A DNA stretch of 64,000 nt from positions 372,001 to 436,000 of the forward strand of contig NZ_JANQBK010000003.1 in the NCBI RefSeq assembly GCF_025370105.1, given 5' to 3'. Source of the DNA: Sphingomonas hylomeconis (lineage in GTDB: Bacteria; Pseudomonadota; Alphaproteobacteria; Sphingomonadales; Sphingomonadaceae). Shown here one piece after another: positions 35,424-43,640 of the stretch. The translations under genes and the position numbers were made by a program. The notes below the pieces were generated by a model, which saw nothing but the letters and a program-made list of their open reading frames with translations, was not told where the DNA came from and searched no databases. Position 1 is the stretch's first letter. Each line of letters begins with the position of its first letter.

Positions 35424-36473
35424 CTAGAAACGGAATTCGGGCTTCTCGACATCCTTGTCGGACGGGCAGATGCCGCGCAGCGCGCGCCATTGCTCCGGCG
35501 TCAGCGCCGGGCGGTAGGTGCCCTTGGCCGATTCCGCGAACGCCTTGGCACGGCCGCTGGAGACGGGATGGCTGGCGAGATACGACAATGCCTGCGCAAC
35601 GCCGTCCTTGCCTTCCTTGCCGCCCAGCCGGCGGAAGAAACCGGCGGTCGGCAGCGGCGAAACGGTCGCCGCGCGCAGCATGCCGATGGCGAAGTCGTCG
35701 GCGCGGGATTCGGCGCTGCGCGAATAGCTCGAGGCGAGCAGCGCATGGGTATAGCCGCCGACATTGCCGTCGAGCCCGCCGAGCAGGACGCTGAGGCCCA
35801 TCTGGCGCAGCAGCGATTCCATCACGTCGCGATTCTTCACATGGCCGATCTCGTGGCCGAGCACGCCGGCGAGTTCGTCCGGCGATTTGGCGGCGCGCAG
35901 CAGGCCATCGAAGATCACGATCCGGCCGCCGGGCAGGGTCACCGCGTTGACCACCGGCAGGTTGACGACGCGCACGTCGATCGCCGCGTCGTCGGCGTCG
36001 ATCCGCTGCACCAAGGCGGCGAGCGCGGCGGGGCCGTCGCCGCCGTTGCAGGTGCGCCCGCCGAGATCGCCGACCATCAGATCGCCCAATTGCCGCTCGA
36101 CCGATGGCGGCACGGCGCGCGCGACCAGCGCCGGCGTGCGCAGAAACACGACGACCGCGACCGCCGCCAGCAGCGCGAACACGGCAAGCGAGGGCCACAG
36201 GCCGTAGCGGTCGATGATGCGGCCGTAGCGATATTGCCGTGGCAGCAGCCGGGCGAGCTCGTCGGGCACGCCGCCGGCAAAGCCGATGCGCCAGCCGGGG
36301 CGTCGGCGCAGCCCGTAGACCACGTCGCCGCCCACGGTGTCGCGCGGCTCGAGATCGGCCAGGGCATGGCTGTCCGCCCCGTCCGACAGGCGGAAGCGAT
36401 CGCCCTCGATCACCAGATCGGCCATCTGGCGCACCGCGGTGACGCCGTCATAATGCCACACCGGGTACGTCAC
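35424..36473 (-). CDS. M48 family metallopeptidase
   Basis: The 349-residue membrane protein has a zinc site HEIGHVKNRD (HExxH), a third ligand in SAESRADDFA, and one strong transmembrane helix (SLAVFALLAAVAVVVFL). This M48/HtpX-type arrangement faces the periplasm. The N-terminal ~90 residues resemble a small soluble domain (YPVWHYDG, DTVGGDVVY). It directly follows, and is probably co-transcribed with, the DUF898 membrane protein gene, a common pairing whose joint role is unproven. Proteolytic activity is inferred from the intact motif. Confidence 0.9.
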   Translation of the reverse strand: MTYPVWHYDGVTAVRQMADLVIEGDRFRLSDGADSHALADLEPRDTVGGDVVYGLRRRPGWRIGFAGGVPDELARLLPRQYRYGRIIDRYGLWPSLAVFALLAAVAVVVFLRTPALVARAVPPSVERQLGDLMVGDLGGRTCNGGDGPAALAALVQRIDADDAAIDVRVVNLPVVNAVTLPGGRIVIFDGLLRAAKSPDELAGVLGHEIGHVKNRDVMESLLRQMGLSVLLGGLDGNVGGYTHALLASSYSRSAESRADDFAIGMLRAATVSPLPTAGFFRRLGGKEGKDGVAQALSYLASHPVSSGRAKAFAESAKGTYRPALTPEQWRALRGICPSDKDVEKPEFRF

Positions 36474-36477
36474 GGGA

Positions 36478-37560
36478 TCAGAACGCGCCGATGTCGAACG
36501 CGTCGAGCAGGCCTTCGCCCTGGCCGGGTTCGCGCGTGGTCGATTGCGTCAGGTCGAGCAGGTCGACGCTGCCATAGGCCTTGAGATGGCGGATGAAGAA
36601 CGCCCAGTTGCGATAGGCGACGAAGATGTAGCCGATGCCGAAGGTGAACACGACCAGCGCGACCGTGCCGAGCACAAACTTCACCCAGTCCATCGTCCGT
36701 GCGGTGAACTCGAATTCGAGCCCGCCCAGGCGGAGCGTGCCGATGACCTCGCGGAAATAGGCCGAATAGAAGAACAGGGCGATCACGCCGAGCACGCCGT
36801 AGAAGAGCAGGACGAAGACGAACAGGAAGGCGATCATCCCGCCAGGCGGCGGCAGCCCCGCGCCGCCGCGAAAGCCGGTCGCGCCGAACATGACGCCCAT
36901 CACCACGCCAAGCACGAGGATCAGGATCGGGACGAGATAGAAGAGCAGGAAGCGCAGCGTCAGCGATCCCGCGGTCGCCGCGGCCTCGAAGCGCAGCGGG
37001 CCGAAGCTCATCTTGTTCCAGCGCTCGTTCCACAGGCTGGTCATCGACCAGGGGATCAGCAGGCCCAGCGCCAGCGTGCCGGCGATCGTGCGCCACAGAT
37101 ATTGCCAACCATAGGCCAGGCCCTGATCGTCGCTGCCGCCGCGAATGCCGTGCCAGAAGGTCCGGCTGAGCCGGTAGCGCAGCGCGCGGAAGATCGCGAT
37201 GCCAACAAGATACATCAGCAGCAGATAAACGGTAATGAAGATCGCGAGCGCGGCGCCCGGATGGCCGCGCAGCAGCACGCCCTGCAGCACTAGGTTGAGC
37301 ACGCCGAACGGGATCACGAACAGGACGAAGGCGAGCAGATAGCCGATGAACAGTTCGAGTCCCGTGCCGGTCCATTCCAGCCGATCGTCGATGAAGCGCG
37401 TCTCGCTCCACAGATAGCGGCGCACGCGCGTCCGTGCCCAGAAGGAATAGAGGCCCAGCGTGACGATGGTCAGCAAAAGGTTCGTGAACGCGATCGGCGC
37501 GAATTGCCGCCAGTCGCCATGAAAGGCGAACGCGCCGCTATTGTCTGGTTGTTTGTTCAC
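36478..37560 (-). CDS. DUF898 (YjgN-like) membrane protein
   Basis: The 360-residue multi-pass protein has the DUF898 start FAFHGDWRQFAPIAFTNLLLT followed by GLYSFWARTRVRRYLW, and about six membrane helices. YjgN-like proteins have no known activity. The gene lies 4 bases upstream of the M48 peptidase gene. A transport or protease-accessory role is guesswork. Confidence 0.9.
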   Translation of the reverse strand: MNKQPDNSGAFAFHGDWRQFAPIAFTNLLLTIVTLGLYSFWARTRVRRYLWSETRFIDDRLEWTGTGLELFIGYLLAFVLFVIPFGVLNLVLQGVLLRGHPGAALAIFITVYLLLMYLVGIAIFRALRYRLSRTFWHGIRGGSDDQGLAYGWQYLWRTIAGTLALGLLIPWSMTSLWNERWNKMSFGPLRFEAAATAGSLTLRFLLFYLVPILILVLGVVMGVMFGATGFRGGAGLPPPGGMIAFLFVFVLLFYGVLGVIALFFYSAYFREVIGTLRLGGLEFEFTARTMDWVKFVLGTVALVVFTFGIGYIFVAYRNWAFFIRHLKAYGSVDLLDLTQSTTREPGQGEGLLDAFDIGAF

Positions 37561-37748
37561 GTGTCTGCGGCCCCCCGGTTTTACGCTGTGGAGCCGATGA
37601 CGCGGGTCGGGTCAAGCGCGCTCATCGCGGGCGCGAAGGTTGTTGCCCGGGGGCGGGGCCGCGACGCGGCGGCAGTTCCCGTCGGCGCGGCCGGCGCGCG
37701 CGTCGTATCTCCTCGCCAACGGCCCGCGCCCGGCTTACTGTCGCGGCC

Positions 37749-38207
37749 ATGAAACTCCTGCTTCCGGCGCTGTGCCTGCTCCTTGCCGCCTGTTCCAACG
37801 ATCAGGGCATGGGCAACGATCTGGCCGCCACTGCCGCGCAACAGGGCGGCGAGCCGATGCGGCCCGGGGTGCGACCGGTGCGCATCGGCGAAGGCGGGCC
37901 GGGGTTCCAGGCCTGTGCCTATACCGCGCGCGTGGTAAATGTCGGCAGCACCGAGCAGCCGACGCTGCCGGTGCGCCAGGCGCCGTTCCAGGAGGCGGAC
38001 GTCGTGCTGCAATTGCCGAACGACGCCCGCCTGTTCGCCTGCTCGCGCTCGATCGACCAGCGCTGGCAGGGCGTGGTCGTGCCGCCTGCGGATGCGCCGG
38101 ACACGGATTGCGGCGTGCGTGCGCCGGTCGCCTCGGCGCGGGACTATGACGGGCCGTGTCGCAGCGGCTGGGTGGCGAGCGCGTTCGTGCGTCTGACCGC
38201 GAACTAG
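37749..38207 (+). CDS. Uncharacterised lipoprotein
   Basis: The 152-residue protein has a lipoprotein signal (MKLLLPALCLLLAAC, lipobox C15). The mature part has an N-terminal low-complexity linker and then a compact domain with cysteines in QACAYTARVVN, FACSRSID, TDCGVRA and GPCRSGW, probably two disulfides. I do not recognise the family. It is convergent with the transporter gene, 4 bases apart. Confidence 0.7.
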   Translation: MKLLLPALCLLLAACSNDQGMGNDLAATAAQQGGEPMRPGVRPVRIGEGGPGFQACAYTARVVNVGSTEQPTLPVRQAPFQEADVVLQLPNDARLFACSRSIDQRWQGVVVPPADAPDTDCGVRAPVASARDYDGPCRSGWVASAFVRLTAN

Positions 38208-38211
38208 CCGA

Positions 38212-39672
38212 TTACGGCGCGTGCGGCGCGCCCTCGCGCTCGGCCGCCGCCAGCCCCGCCAGCCGCGCATTATGTTCGGTCCGCCCGAACGGGAAACGGC
38301 TGTAGAGGAACGCGCCGGTCAGGCCGAACAGGGTATAGGCCAGGATGAACACGATCGTCAGCCGGTCGACCGCGGCGAGCGGCACCTGGCCGGGTCGCGC
38401 GGCGGCGGGGAAGTTGGCGATCGCCAGGATCAGCCCGGCGAGCGCGATGCCGAAGCCGCTAGTGCATTTCTGGATGAAGAAGCCGCCGGCGAAGAACACG
38501 CCTTCCGAACGGCGCCCGGTGCGGGCTTCGGAATCCTCCACCACATCGGCCATCATCGATGCGCCGAGGATCATAGACGAGACGCTGCAGGCGTTGTTGA
38601 GCACGAAGATCGACAGCAGCACCGGCAACATGCGCGCATCGCCCGGGGCCGGAAACCAGCCGGCCAGCCGCAGCCAATAGGGCAGGGTGAGCAGCAGCAC
38701 CGCGCCGACCATCGCGCCCGCCGCGGCGCGCGGCTTGCCGAGCCGGCGGCCGATCCGCGGCGCCATGATGAAGGCGAGCGTGGCGCCGGCGAACAGCGCG
38801 AAGATCAGCAGGACGAAGGCCAGCTTCTGGAACTGCCAGACATAGGTGTAGAGATAGTTTGAGAGCGCGAAGCTGATTCCCTGATTGGTATAGACCATCA
38901 GCCCCGCCCCCATCAGCATGATGAAGCCGCGGTTGCGCAGCGTCGCGCCGAGCTCGCCGAGGCTGGCGCCCAGCGTGCCGTTGGCGGGGGATTTGGGCAG
39001 GCGCCTGATCTCGGGATGCGTGCCGATCGCCGAGGTGAGGATGGCGATCAGCATGACCAGCGCGGCGACCCAGGCCATCTGCGTATAGCCCGCGCGTTCG
39101 AGAAGCCCCTTGGGATGCGACGCATCGGTCGGCAGGAAGATCGTATAGGCCGCGAGCAGCATGGCGAGCCCGCCGGCCCAGCCGAACAGATAGCGATAGG
39201 CGGTGATCCGCGTGCGCTCGTCATAATCGGAAGTGAGTTCGGCAGTCAGCGCCTGGCTCGGCACTTCATAGGCGGATACCGCACTGCGCACGATCACCGC
39301 GGTGACGAACAGCCATAATAGCGTCAGCGGTTCCGATAGCGCGGGCGGGTTCCAGATCAGCAGCCAGCCGACCGCGATCGGCACGGCCGAGCCGTACATC
39401 CAGGGATGGCGCCGGCCCCAGCGGCTGCGCGTGCGATCGGACAGGAAGCCGATCGAGATATCGACGACCGCATCGGCCACCAAGGCGATCATGATGACCA
39501 GGCCGACCGTGGCGGCGGGAAGCCCCAGCACCTGGTTGTAGAACAGCAGCAGGAACGTGCCGAAGCCGTTGTCCTTCACCCCGTAGGCGACCGCGCCGAA
39601 CCCGTAACTGAGCATCGTGCGCGGCGCGAGCCGGCGTTGCGCGGGCGCGGCGCCGGCGGGGGCGGCGGTCAC
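38212..39672 (-). CDS. GPH-type MFS sugar transporter
   Basis: The 486-residue protein has about 12 transmembrane helices. Motifs of the glycoside-pentoside-hexuronide:cation symporter family are present: GFLSDRTRSRWGRRHPWM between helices 2 and 3, and YEVPSQALTAELTSDYDERTRI. Such carriers import sugars or glycosides with H+ or Na+. The start is a GTG at 39672 overlapping the SDR stop (GTGA). The preceding SDR may oxidise a transported substrate. The ligand cannot be named. Confidence 0.87.
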   Translation of the reverse strand: MTAAPAGAAPAQRRLAPRTMLSYGFGAVAYGVKDNGFGTFLLLFYNQVLGLPAATVGLVIMIALVADAVVDISIGFLSDRTRSRWGRRHPWMYGSAVPIAVGWLLIWNPPALSEPLTLLWLFVTAVIVRSAVSAYEVPSQALTAELTSDYDERTRITAYRYLFGWAGGLAMLLAAYTIFLPTDASHPKGLLERAGYTQMAWVAALVMLIAILTSAIGTHPEIRRLPKSPANGTLGASLGELGATLRNRGFIMLMGAGLMVYTNQGISFALSNYLYTYVWQFQKLAFVLLIFALFAGATLAFIMAPRIGRRLGKPRAAAGAMVGAVLLLTLPYWLRLAGWFPAPGDARMLPVLLSIFVLNNACSVSSMILGASMMADVVEDSEARTGRRSEGVFFAGGFFIQKCTSGFGIALAGLILAIANFPAAARPGQVPLAAVDRLTIVFILAYTLFGLTGAFLYSRFPFGRTEHNARLAGLAAAEREGAPHAP

Positions 39673-40490
39673 GCCGTGAAGGCCTCCAGCGCGCCGAATA
39701 GCGAGGGCACGGTCGGATCCCAGCTGTGCCGCGGGCCGATCGTCATGCCGCCGTCCACCGTGATGTGCGTGCCGGTGACGAAGCTCGCATCGTCGCTGGC
39801 GAGATAGGCGACCGCCGCAGCGATGTCCTCCGCGCGGCCGGCGCGCTGCAGCGGCTGGGCCTGCGCCGCCATCTTGCGGATCGCGCCGTTTGCCATGTCG
39901 CGCTTCTCGCCGTCGATCCCGAGTGTGGCAGTGAAGATGTTCGTGGTGATGAAGCCCGGGCACACCGCGTTGACGCGGATATCGTAGCGCGCCAGGTCCG
40001 CCGCGGCCATCGTCGTCAGGTGCAGCACGCCGGCCTTGGCGGCGGAGTAAGCGGTCGGCGCGGCGCCGGTCTGCAACGCGGCGATCGAGGCGGTGTTGAC
40101 GATCGCACCGCCTTCTCCGCGCGCGATCATCAGCGGCGCAGCATAGCGGATGCCGAGCGCGACCGAGCGCAGCAACAGGCTCTGCGTCCGGTCCCAGTCG
40201 TCCGGGCTGATCTCCTGGATCGGGCTGCGCGAGCCGCCACCGCCGGCATTGTTGAACACGACATGCGCATCGGCGGTGGTCATCAGCGCTTCGATATCGG
40301 CCGCTTGCGTGACATCGGTGCGGACGAAGTGAATGCGGCCGTTGGAGGTCTCGGCAAGGTCGCGCCCGCCGGCTTCGTCGATATCGCCGATCCACACCTC
40401 GGCGCCTTCGCCGACGAGGCGCAGCGCGGTGGCCTTGCCGATTCCGGAAGCGCCGCCGGTGACGACGGCGCGTTTGCCCTGGAAGCGCAT
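39669..40490 (-). CDS. SDR family oxidoreductase
   Basis: The 273-residue classical short-chain dehydrogenase has NAD(P)-binding TGGASGIG (11-18) and D60 in RTDV. Also present are NNAG (80-83), the catalytic triad S135, Y148 and K152 (YSAAK), and a PG-T segment (CPGFITTNIF). D36 after strand 2 (GDIDEAGG) suggests NAD rather than NADP. The substrate is unknown. The ATG at 40490 gives the normal N-terminus. It overlaps the transporter gene by 4 bases, suggesting a shared operon. Confidence 0.9.
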   Translation of the reverse strand: MRFQGKRAVVTGGASGIGKATALRLVGEGAEVWIGDIDEAGGRDLAETSNGRIHFVRTDVTQAADIEALMTTADAHVVFNNAGGGGSRSPIQEISPDDWDRTQSLLLRSVALGIRYAAPLMIARGEGGAIVNTASIAALQTGAAPTAYSAAKAGVLHLTTMAAADLARYDIRVNAVCPGFITTNIFTATLGIDGEKRDMANGAIRKMAAQAQPLQRAGRAEDIAAAVAYLASDDASFVTGTHITVDGGMTIGPRHSWDPTVPSLFGALEAFTA

Positions 40491-40609
40491 CCTGTTTCTC
40501 CTGATCACTCTGTTTTGCACAGCATAGTATGGGGCTGCGGCTGGTCAATCCGCCCATTTTTGAAAATCGGGTAGGCTGGAGGCTTGCCGTGCCGCGCTGC
40601 CGCCATTAC

Positions 40610-40707
40610 CCGTCATCCCGGACTTGATCCGGGATCCACCGGGCCGCAAGTGCCTCGGCGGATGCGTTTGCGGCACGTTGGATGCCGGACCAATTCCGGC
40701 ATGACGG
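40610..40707. repeat. Imperfect inverted repeat element before acyl-CoA dehydrogenase
   Basis: Left arm 40610-40638 begins CCGTCATCCCGGACTTGATC. Right arm 40679-40707 is its near-complement (ends CCGGCATGACGG). I count about four mismatches over 29 bases, and the left arm contains its own palindrome CCCGGACTTGATCCGGG. The element ends 10 bases before the downstream gene's start and may affect its 5' untranslated leader. Confidence 0.7.
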
Positions 40708-40717
40708 AGAGGATAGA

Positions 40718-41863
40718 ATGGCACTCGACCCGGAAACCTTCGACGCTTTGATCGAGACGGTGCGGCGCTTCGTCAGCGAACGGTTGCGGCCGCTGGAAGG
40801 CGCGGTCGAGGAAGCCGATGCGATTCCCGCCGACGTGATCCAGGAGATGCGCGACATGGGCCTGTTCGGCCTGTCGATCGCCGAGGATTATGGCGGGCTT
40901 GGCCTGACCATGTCGGAGGAAGCCAGGGTCGCGATCGAGCTCGGGCGCACGACGCCGGCATTCCGCTCCGCGTTCGGCACCAATGTCGGGATCGGCTCGC
41001 AAGGGTTGGTGATGGCCGGCAACGACGCGCAAAAGTCGGCGTGGCTGCCGCGCATTGCCAGTGGCGAGATCATCACCAGCTTCGCGCTGACCGAGCCGGA
41101 CGTCGGCAGCGATTCGGGCGCGGTGAAGACGCGGGCCACGTTAGACGGCCAGTCGTATCGGCTGTCGGGCACCAAGCGCTATATCACCAATGCCGACAAG
41201 GCCGATCTGTTCACCGTGATGGCACGGACCAGCGAGGATCCCGGCGCGCGCGGCGTCTCGGCGTTTCTCGTGCCGCGCGATCTCGCCGGCGTGTCGATCG
41301 GCGAGCCCGAAAAGAAGATGGGGCAAAAGGGCGCCAAGGTCGCCGACGTCAATTTCGACGATGTCGTGGTGCCGGCGGAGAACCGGCTCGGCGCGGAAGG
41401 CGAGGGGTTCAAGATCGCGATGCGCGTGCTCGATCGCGGGCGGCTGCACATTTCCGCCGTGTGCGTCGGCGTGGCCGAGCGGCTGATCGCCGACTGCGTG
41501 GCCTATGCGACGGAGCGCAAGCAATTCGGCAAGCCGATCGCCGAGCATCAGCTGATTCAGGGCATGATCGCGGATTCCAAGACCGAGGCGCTCGTCGCGC
41601 GGGCGATGGTGCTGGAGACGGCAGCGGCGAAGGACGCGGGCAAGGACGTCGTGATGGAATCGGCGGCGGCGAAATATTTCGCGAGCGAGATGGTCGGCCG
41701 CGTGGCGGACCGCGCGGTGCAGATCTTCGGCGGCGCGGGTTATATCGCCGATTACGGGATCGAGCGGCTGTACCGCGACGTGCGCCTGTTCCGCATCTAC
41801 GAAGGCACCAGCCAGATCCAGCAGATCATCATTGCGCGCGAGACGATCAAGCGGGGCGGGTGA
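40718..41863 (+). CDS. Acyl-CoA dehydrogenase
   Basis: The 381-residue FAD enzyme has family signatures FALTEPDVGSDSGAVKT, the second signature region QIFGGAGYIADYGIERLYRDVR, and a candidate catalytic base E362 in IYEGTSQIQ. It introduces the 2,3 double bond in acyl-CoA, passing electrons to ETF. The chain-length class is not deducible. The ATG at 40718 has GGAGAGG upstream, provided in part by the end of an inverted repeat element. It is followed 52 bases later by an SDR gene, presumably in one operon. Confidence 0.92.
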   Translation: MALDPETFDALIETVRRFVSERLRPLEGAVEEADAIPADVIQEMRDMGLFGLSIAEDYGGLGLTMSEEARVAIELGRTTPAFRSAFGTNVGIGSQGLVMAGNDAQKSAWLPRIASGEIITSFALTEPDVGSDSGAVKTRATLDGQSYRLSGTKRYITNADKADLFTVMARTSEDPGARGVSAFLVPRDLAGVSIGEPEKKMGQKGAKVADVNFDDVVVPAENRLGAEGEGFKIAMRVLDRGRLHISAVCVGVAERLIADCVAYATERKQFGKPIAEHQLIQGMIADSKTEALVARAMVLETAAAKDAGKDVVMESAAAKYFASEMVGRVADRAVQIFGGAGYIADYGIERLYRDVRLFRIYEGTSQIQQIIIARETIKRGG

Positions 41864-41870
41864 CTGAAAT

Positions 41871-41893
41871 CCCCCTCCCGCTTGCGGAGGGGG
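41871..41893. repeat. Short GC-rich palindrome between acyl-CoA dehydrogenase and SDR genes
   Basis: CCCCCTCCCGC-TT-GCGGAGGGGG forms a hairpin of about 10 bp with one bulge. It resembles the hairpin arms of the larger palindromic elements here. It lies between co-oriented genes, so it may be an mRNA processing or stability hairpin rather than a terminator. Confidence 0.5.
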
Positions 41894-41915
41894 AGAAACA
41901 ACAGGAGAGAAAATA

Positions 41916-42704
41916 ATGGATACGACCAACCTCTTCCGCCTCGACGGGCGCACCGCGCTCGTCACCGGCGGCTCGCGCGGGATCGGCAAGATGATCGCCG
42001 CCGGCTTCATCGCGCAGGGCGCGACCGTGTATATTTCCGCGCGCAAGGCCGATGTCTGCTTCGCCACCGCGGAAGAACTGGGCGACAGGTGCATCGCGCT
42101 GCCGCAGGACGTATCGACCGTCGCCGGCTGCAAGGCGCTCGCCGCGCAGCTCGCCGAACATACCGACAGCCTCGACATCCTGGTCAACAATGCCGGCGCC
42201 GCCTGGGGCGAGCCGTTCGAGGATTTCCCCGAAAAGGGCTGGGACAAGGTGATGGACCTCAACGTCAAATCGCCCTTCTTCCTGACCCAGGCGCTGCACG
42301 GCGCGCTCAAGACTGCCGCGCGGCGCGATCGGCCGTCCAAGGTAATAATGATCACCTCGATCGACGGGCAGCGGCTCAATCCGTGGGAGACGTACAGCTA
42401 TCACGCGTCCAAATCGGCGCTGATCTATCTCACCAAGCGGATGGCGGCGCGGCTGGTGAAGGATGCGATCAACGTCACCTCGATCGCGCCGGGCGCGTTC
42501 GCCAGCGAGATGAACAAGGCTGCGCGCGATCATGGCGAGACGATCGCCAAGGGTATTCCGGCCGGCCGGATCGGCGTCGACGAGGACATGGCGGGCGCGG
42601 CGATTTTCCTCGCCAGCCGCGCCGGGGATTATGTGATCGGCGATACGATCACGGTCGACGGCGGGCTGGTCAACGCCGCGCTGGGAACCAGCATCGACGC
42701 TTGA
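41916..42704 (+). CDS. SDR family oxidoreductase
   Basis: The 262-residue short-chain dehydrogenase has TGGSRGIG (17-24), NNAG (91-94) and the catalytic S148, Y162, K166 (YHASK), then PGAFASEMN. The residues after the second strand (SARKADV) with R43 suggest NADP. The second strand of the pair context (acyl-CoA dehydrogenase upstream) suggests lipid or acyl metabolism, but the substrate is unknown. RBS GGAGAG precedes the ATG. Its stop is followed 7 bases later by a palindromic element. Confidence 0.88.
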   Translation: MDTTNLFRLDGRTALVTGGSRGIGKMIAAGFIAQGATVYISARKADVCFATAEELGDRCIALPQDVSTVAGCKALAAQLAEHTDSLDILVNNAGAAWGEPFEDFPEKGWDKVMDLNVKSPFFLTQALHGALKTAARRDRPSKVIMITSIDGQRLNPWETYSYHASKSALIYLTKRMAARLVKDAINVTSIAPGAFASEMNKAARDHGETIAKGIPAGRIGVDEDMAGAAIFLASRAGDYVIGDTITVDGGLVNAALGTSIDA

Positions 42705-42710
42705 TGAATA

Positions 42711-42840
42711 TCCTCCCCGGAACGGGGAGGTGGCATGCGCAGCATGACGGAGGGGGCGGGCCAGTAACGCAACCGTCGTGTTGCCGGCACACCCCCTCCA
42801 CCAGCTGCGCTGGTCCCCCTCCCCGTTCCGGGGAGGATCA
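42711..42840. repeat. Palindromic intergenic element, copy B (GGAACGGGGAGG family)
   Basis: The 129-bp element has the same ends as copy A at 5866-5989: TCCTCCCCGGAACGGGGAGG at left and CCCCGTTCCGGGGAGGATCA at right, plus the shared CCCCCTCCACCA motif. It lies between the convergent SDR and retropepsin genes, and its final TCA is the reverse-strand stop codon. It probably folds into a long hairpin in RNA. No open reading frame of note. Confidence 0.85.
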
Positions 42841-43455
42841 GGTCGCCTGCGGGTGATGCGGCTCGAGGATCAGCGTTCTGCCCTCGACGCGCCAGCTCTT
42901 GAGGCGCGACAGGAAGTTCATCCCCACCACGCTCATTTCGCCGAATGCGGGCGACACCACCACCGGCAGGTCGCGCGCGACGACATTGCCGATGCGCAGT
43001 TCGGGGATGACCGCGGTTTGCGCGTTGATCGATCCGTTCGCGGTTTGCAGCACGACCGGGAACAGCGGCGTCTCGATCTTGAGGCGCATCGCCTGCGCCG
43101 CCGCGCTCGACAGCGCGGTGACCGTCGCGCCGCTATCGACCAGCATGCGCTGCTCGGTATCGCCGACCTTGACGCGCACCCAGAAATGGCCGTCGCGCGC
43201 CATGGGCACGCGCATTTCCTTGCCGACCACCTGCTGGCCCTGATCGCCGAGGTTGAGCGCCTTGGCAACGCCGTCCAGCCCAGGATCGAAGCTCGCGCGC
43301 TGCGTGAACACCGCCACCGAGATCGCGATCAGCCCGATGGTCATCAGCGCGCCGAGGATGCGGATACGGCGCGCGAGCACGACGAGGATCGCGACGCCGG
43401 CCACGATCAGCCAGAAGTTGGGAATGTCGGTGAGGCGGGTGACGATATCGGTCAT
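42838..43455 (-). CDS. Retropepsin-like aspartic protease, membrane-anchored
   Basis: The 205-residue protein has two N-terminal hydrophobic segments (about 13-28 and 36-50). A single retropepsin-like domain follows, with catalytic D107 in MLVDSGATVTALS and strand GGMNF-like VVGMNFLSRLKSW. This is the clan AA, TIGR02281-like bacterial type that would need to dimerise for activity. It faces the periplasm in the likely topology. The targets are unknown. The stop codon lies at the end of palindromic copy B. Confidence 0.88.
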   Translation of the reverse strand: MTDIVTRLTDIPNFWLIVAGVAILVVLARRIRILGALMTIGLIAISVAVFTQRASFDPGLDGVAKALNLGDQGQQVVGKEMRVPMARDGHFWVRVKVGDTEQRMLVDSGATVTALSSAAAQAMRLKIETPLFPVVLQTANGSINAQTAVIPELRIGNVVARDLPVVVSPAFGEMSVVGMNFLSRLKSWRVEGRTLILEPHHPQAT

Positions 43456-43512
43456 GAGACGAACGATATGTATGTGTGATGCGCGGCGTTGCTAGGGCGA
43501 GTCATCAAAGAC

Positions 43513-43618
43513 ACTTCCCCGGCGGACGCCGGGGTCCAGTCGCCGGACAGCAGGTTTTGGGCGTTGCGCCTCGTTACCTCGACCTTTCCAACTGGGCCCC
43601 GGCGTCCGCCGGGGAAGT
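43513..43618. repeat. Long inverted repeat element, 28-bp arms
   Basis: Left arm 43513-43540 (ACTTCCCCGGCGGACGCCGG...) and right arm 43591-43618 (ACTGGGCCCCGGCGTCCGCC...) are complementary with one mismatch over 28 bases, around a 50-base centre. It separates the malic enzyme gene from the downstream retropepsin gene, both on the reverse strand. It resembles a MITE- or REP-type element and would fold into a strong hairpin. Confidence 0.85.
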
Positions 43619-43640
43619 ATCTGCTTATAGGTAGTTTAGA

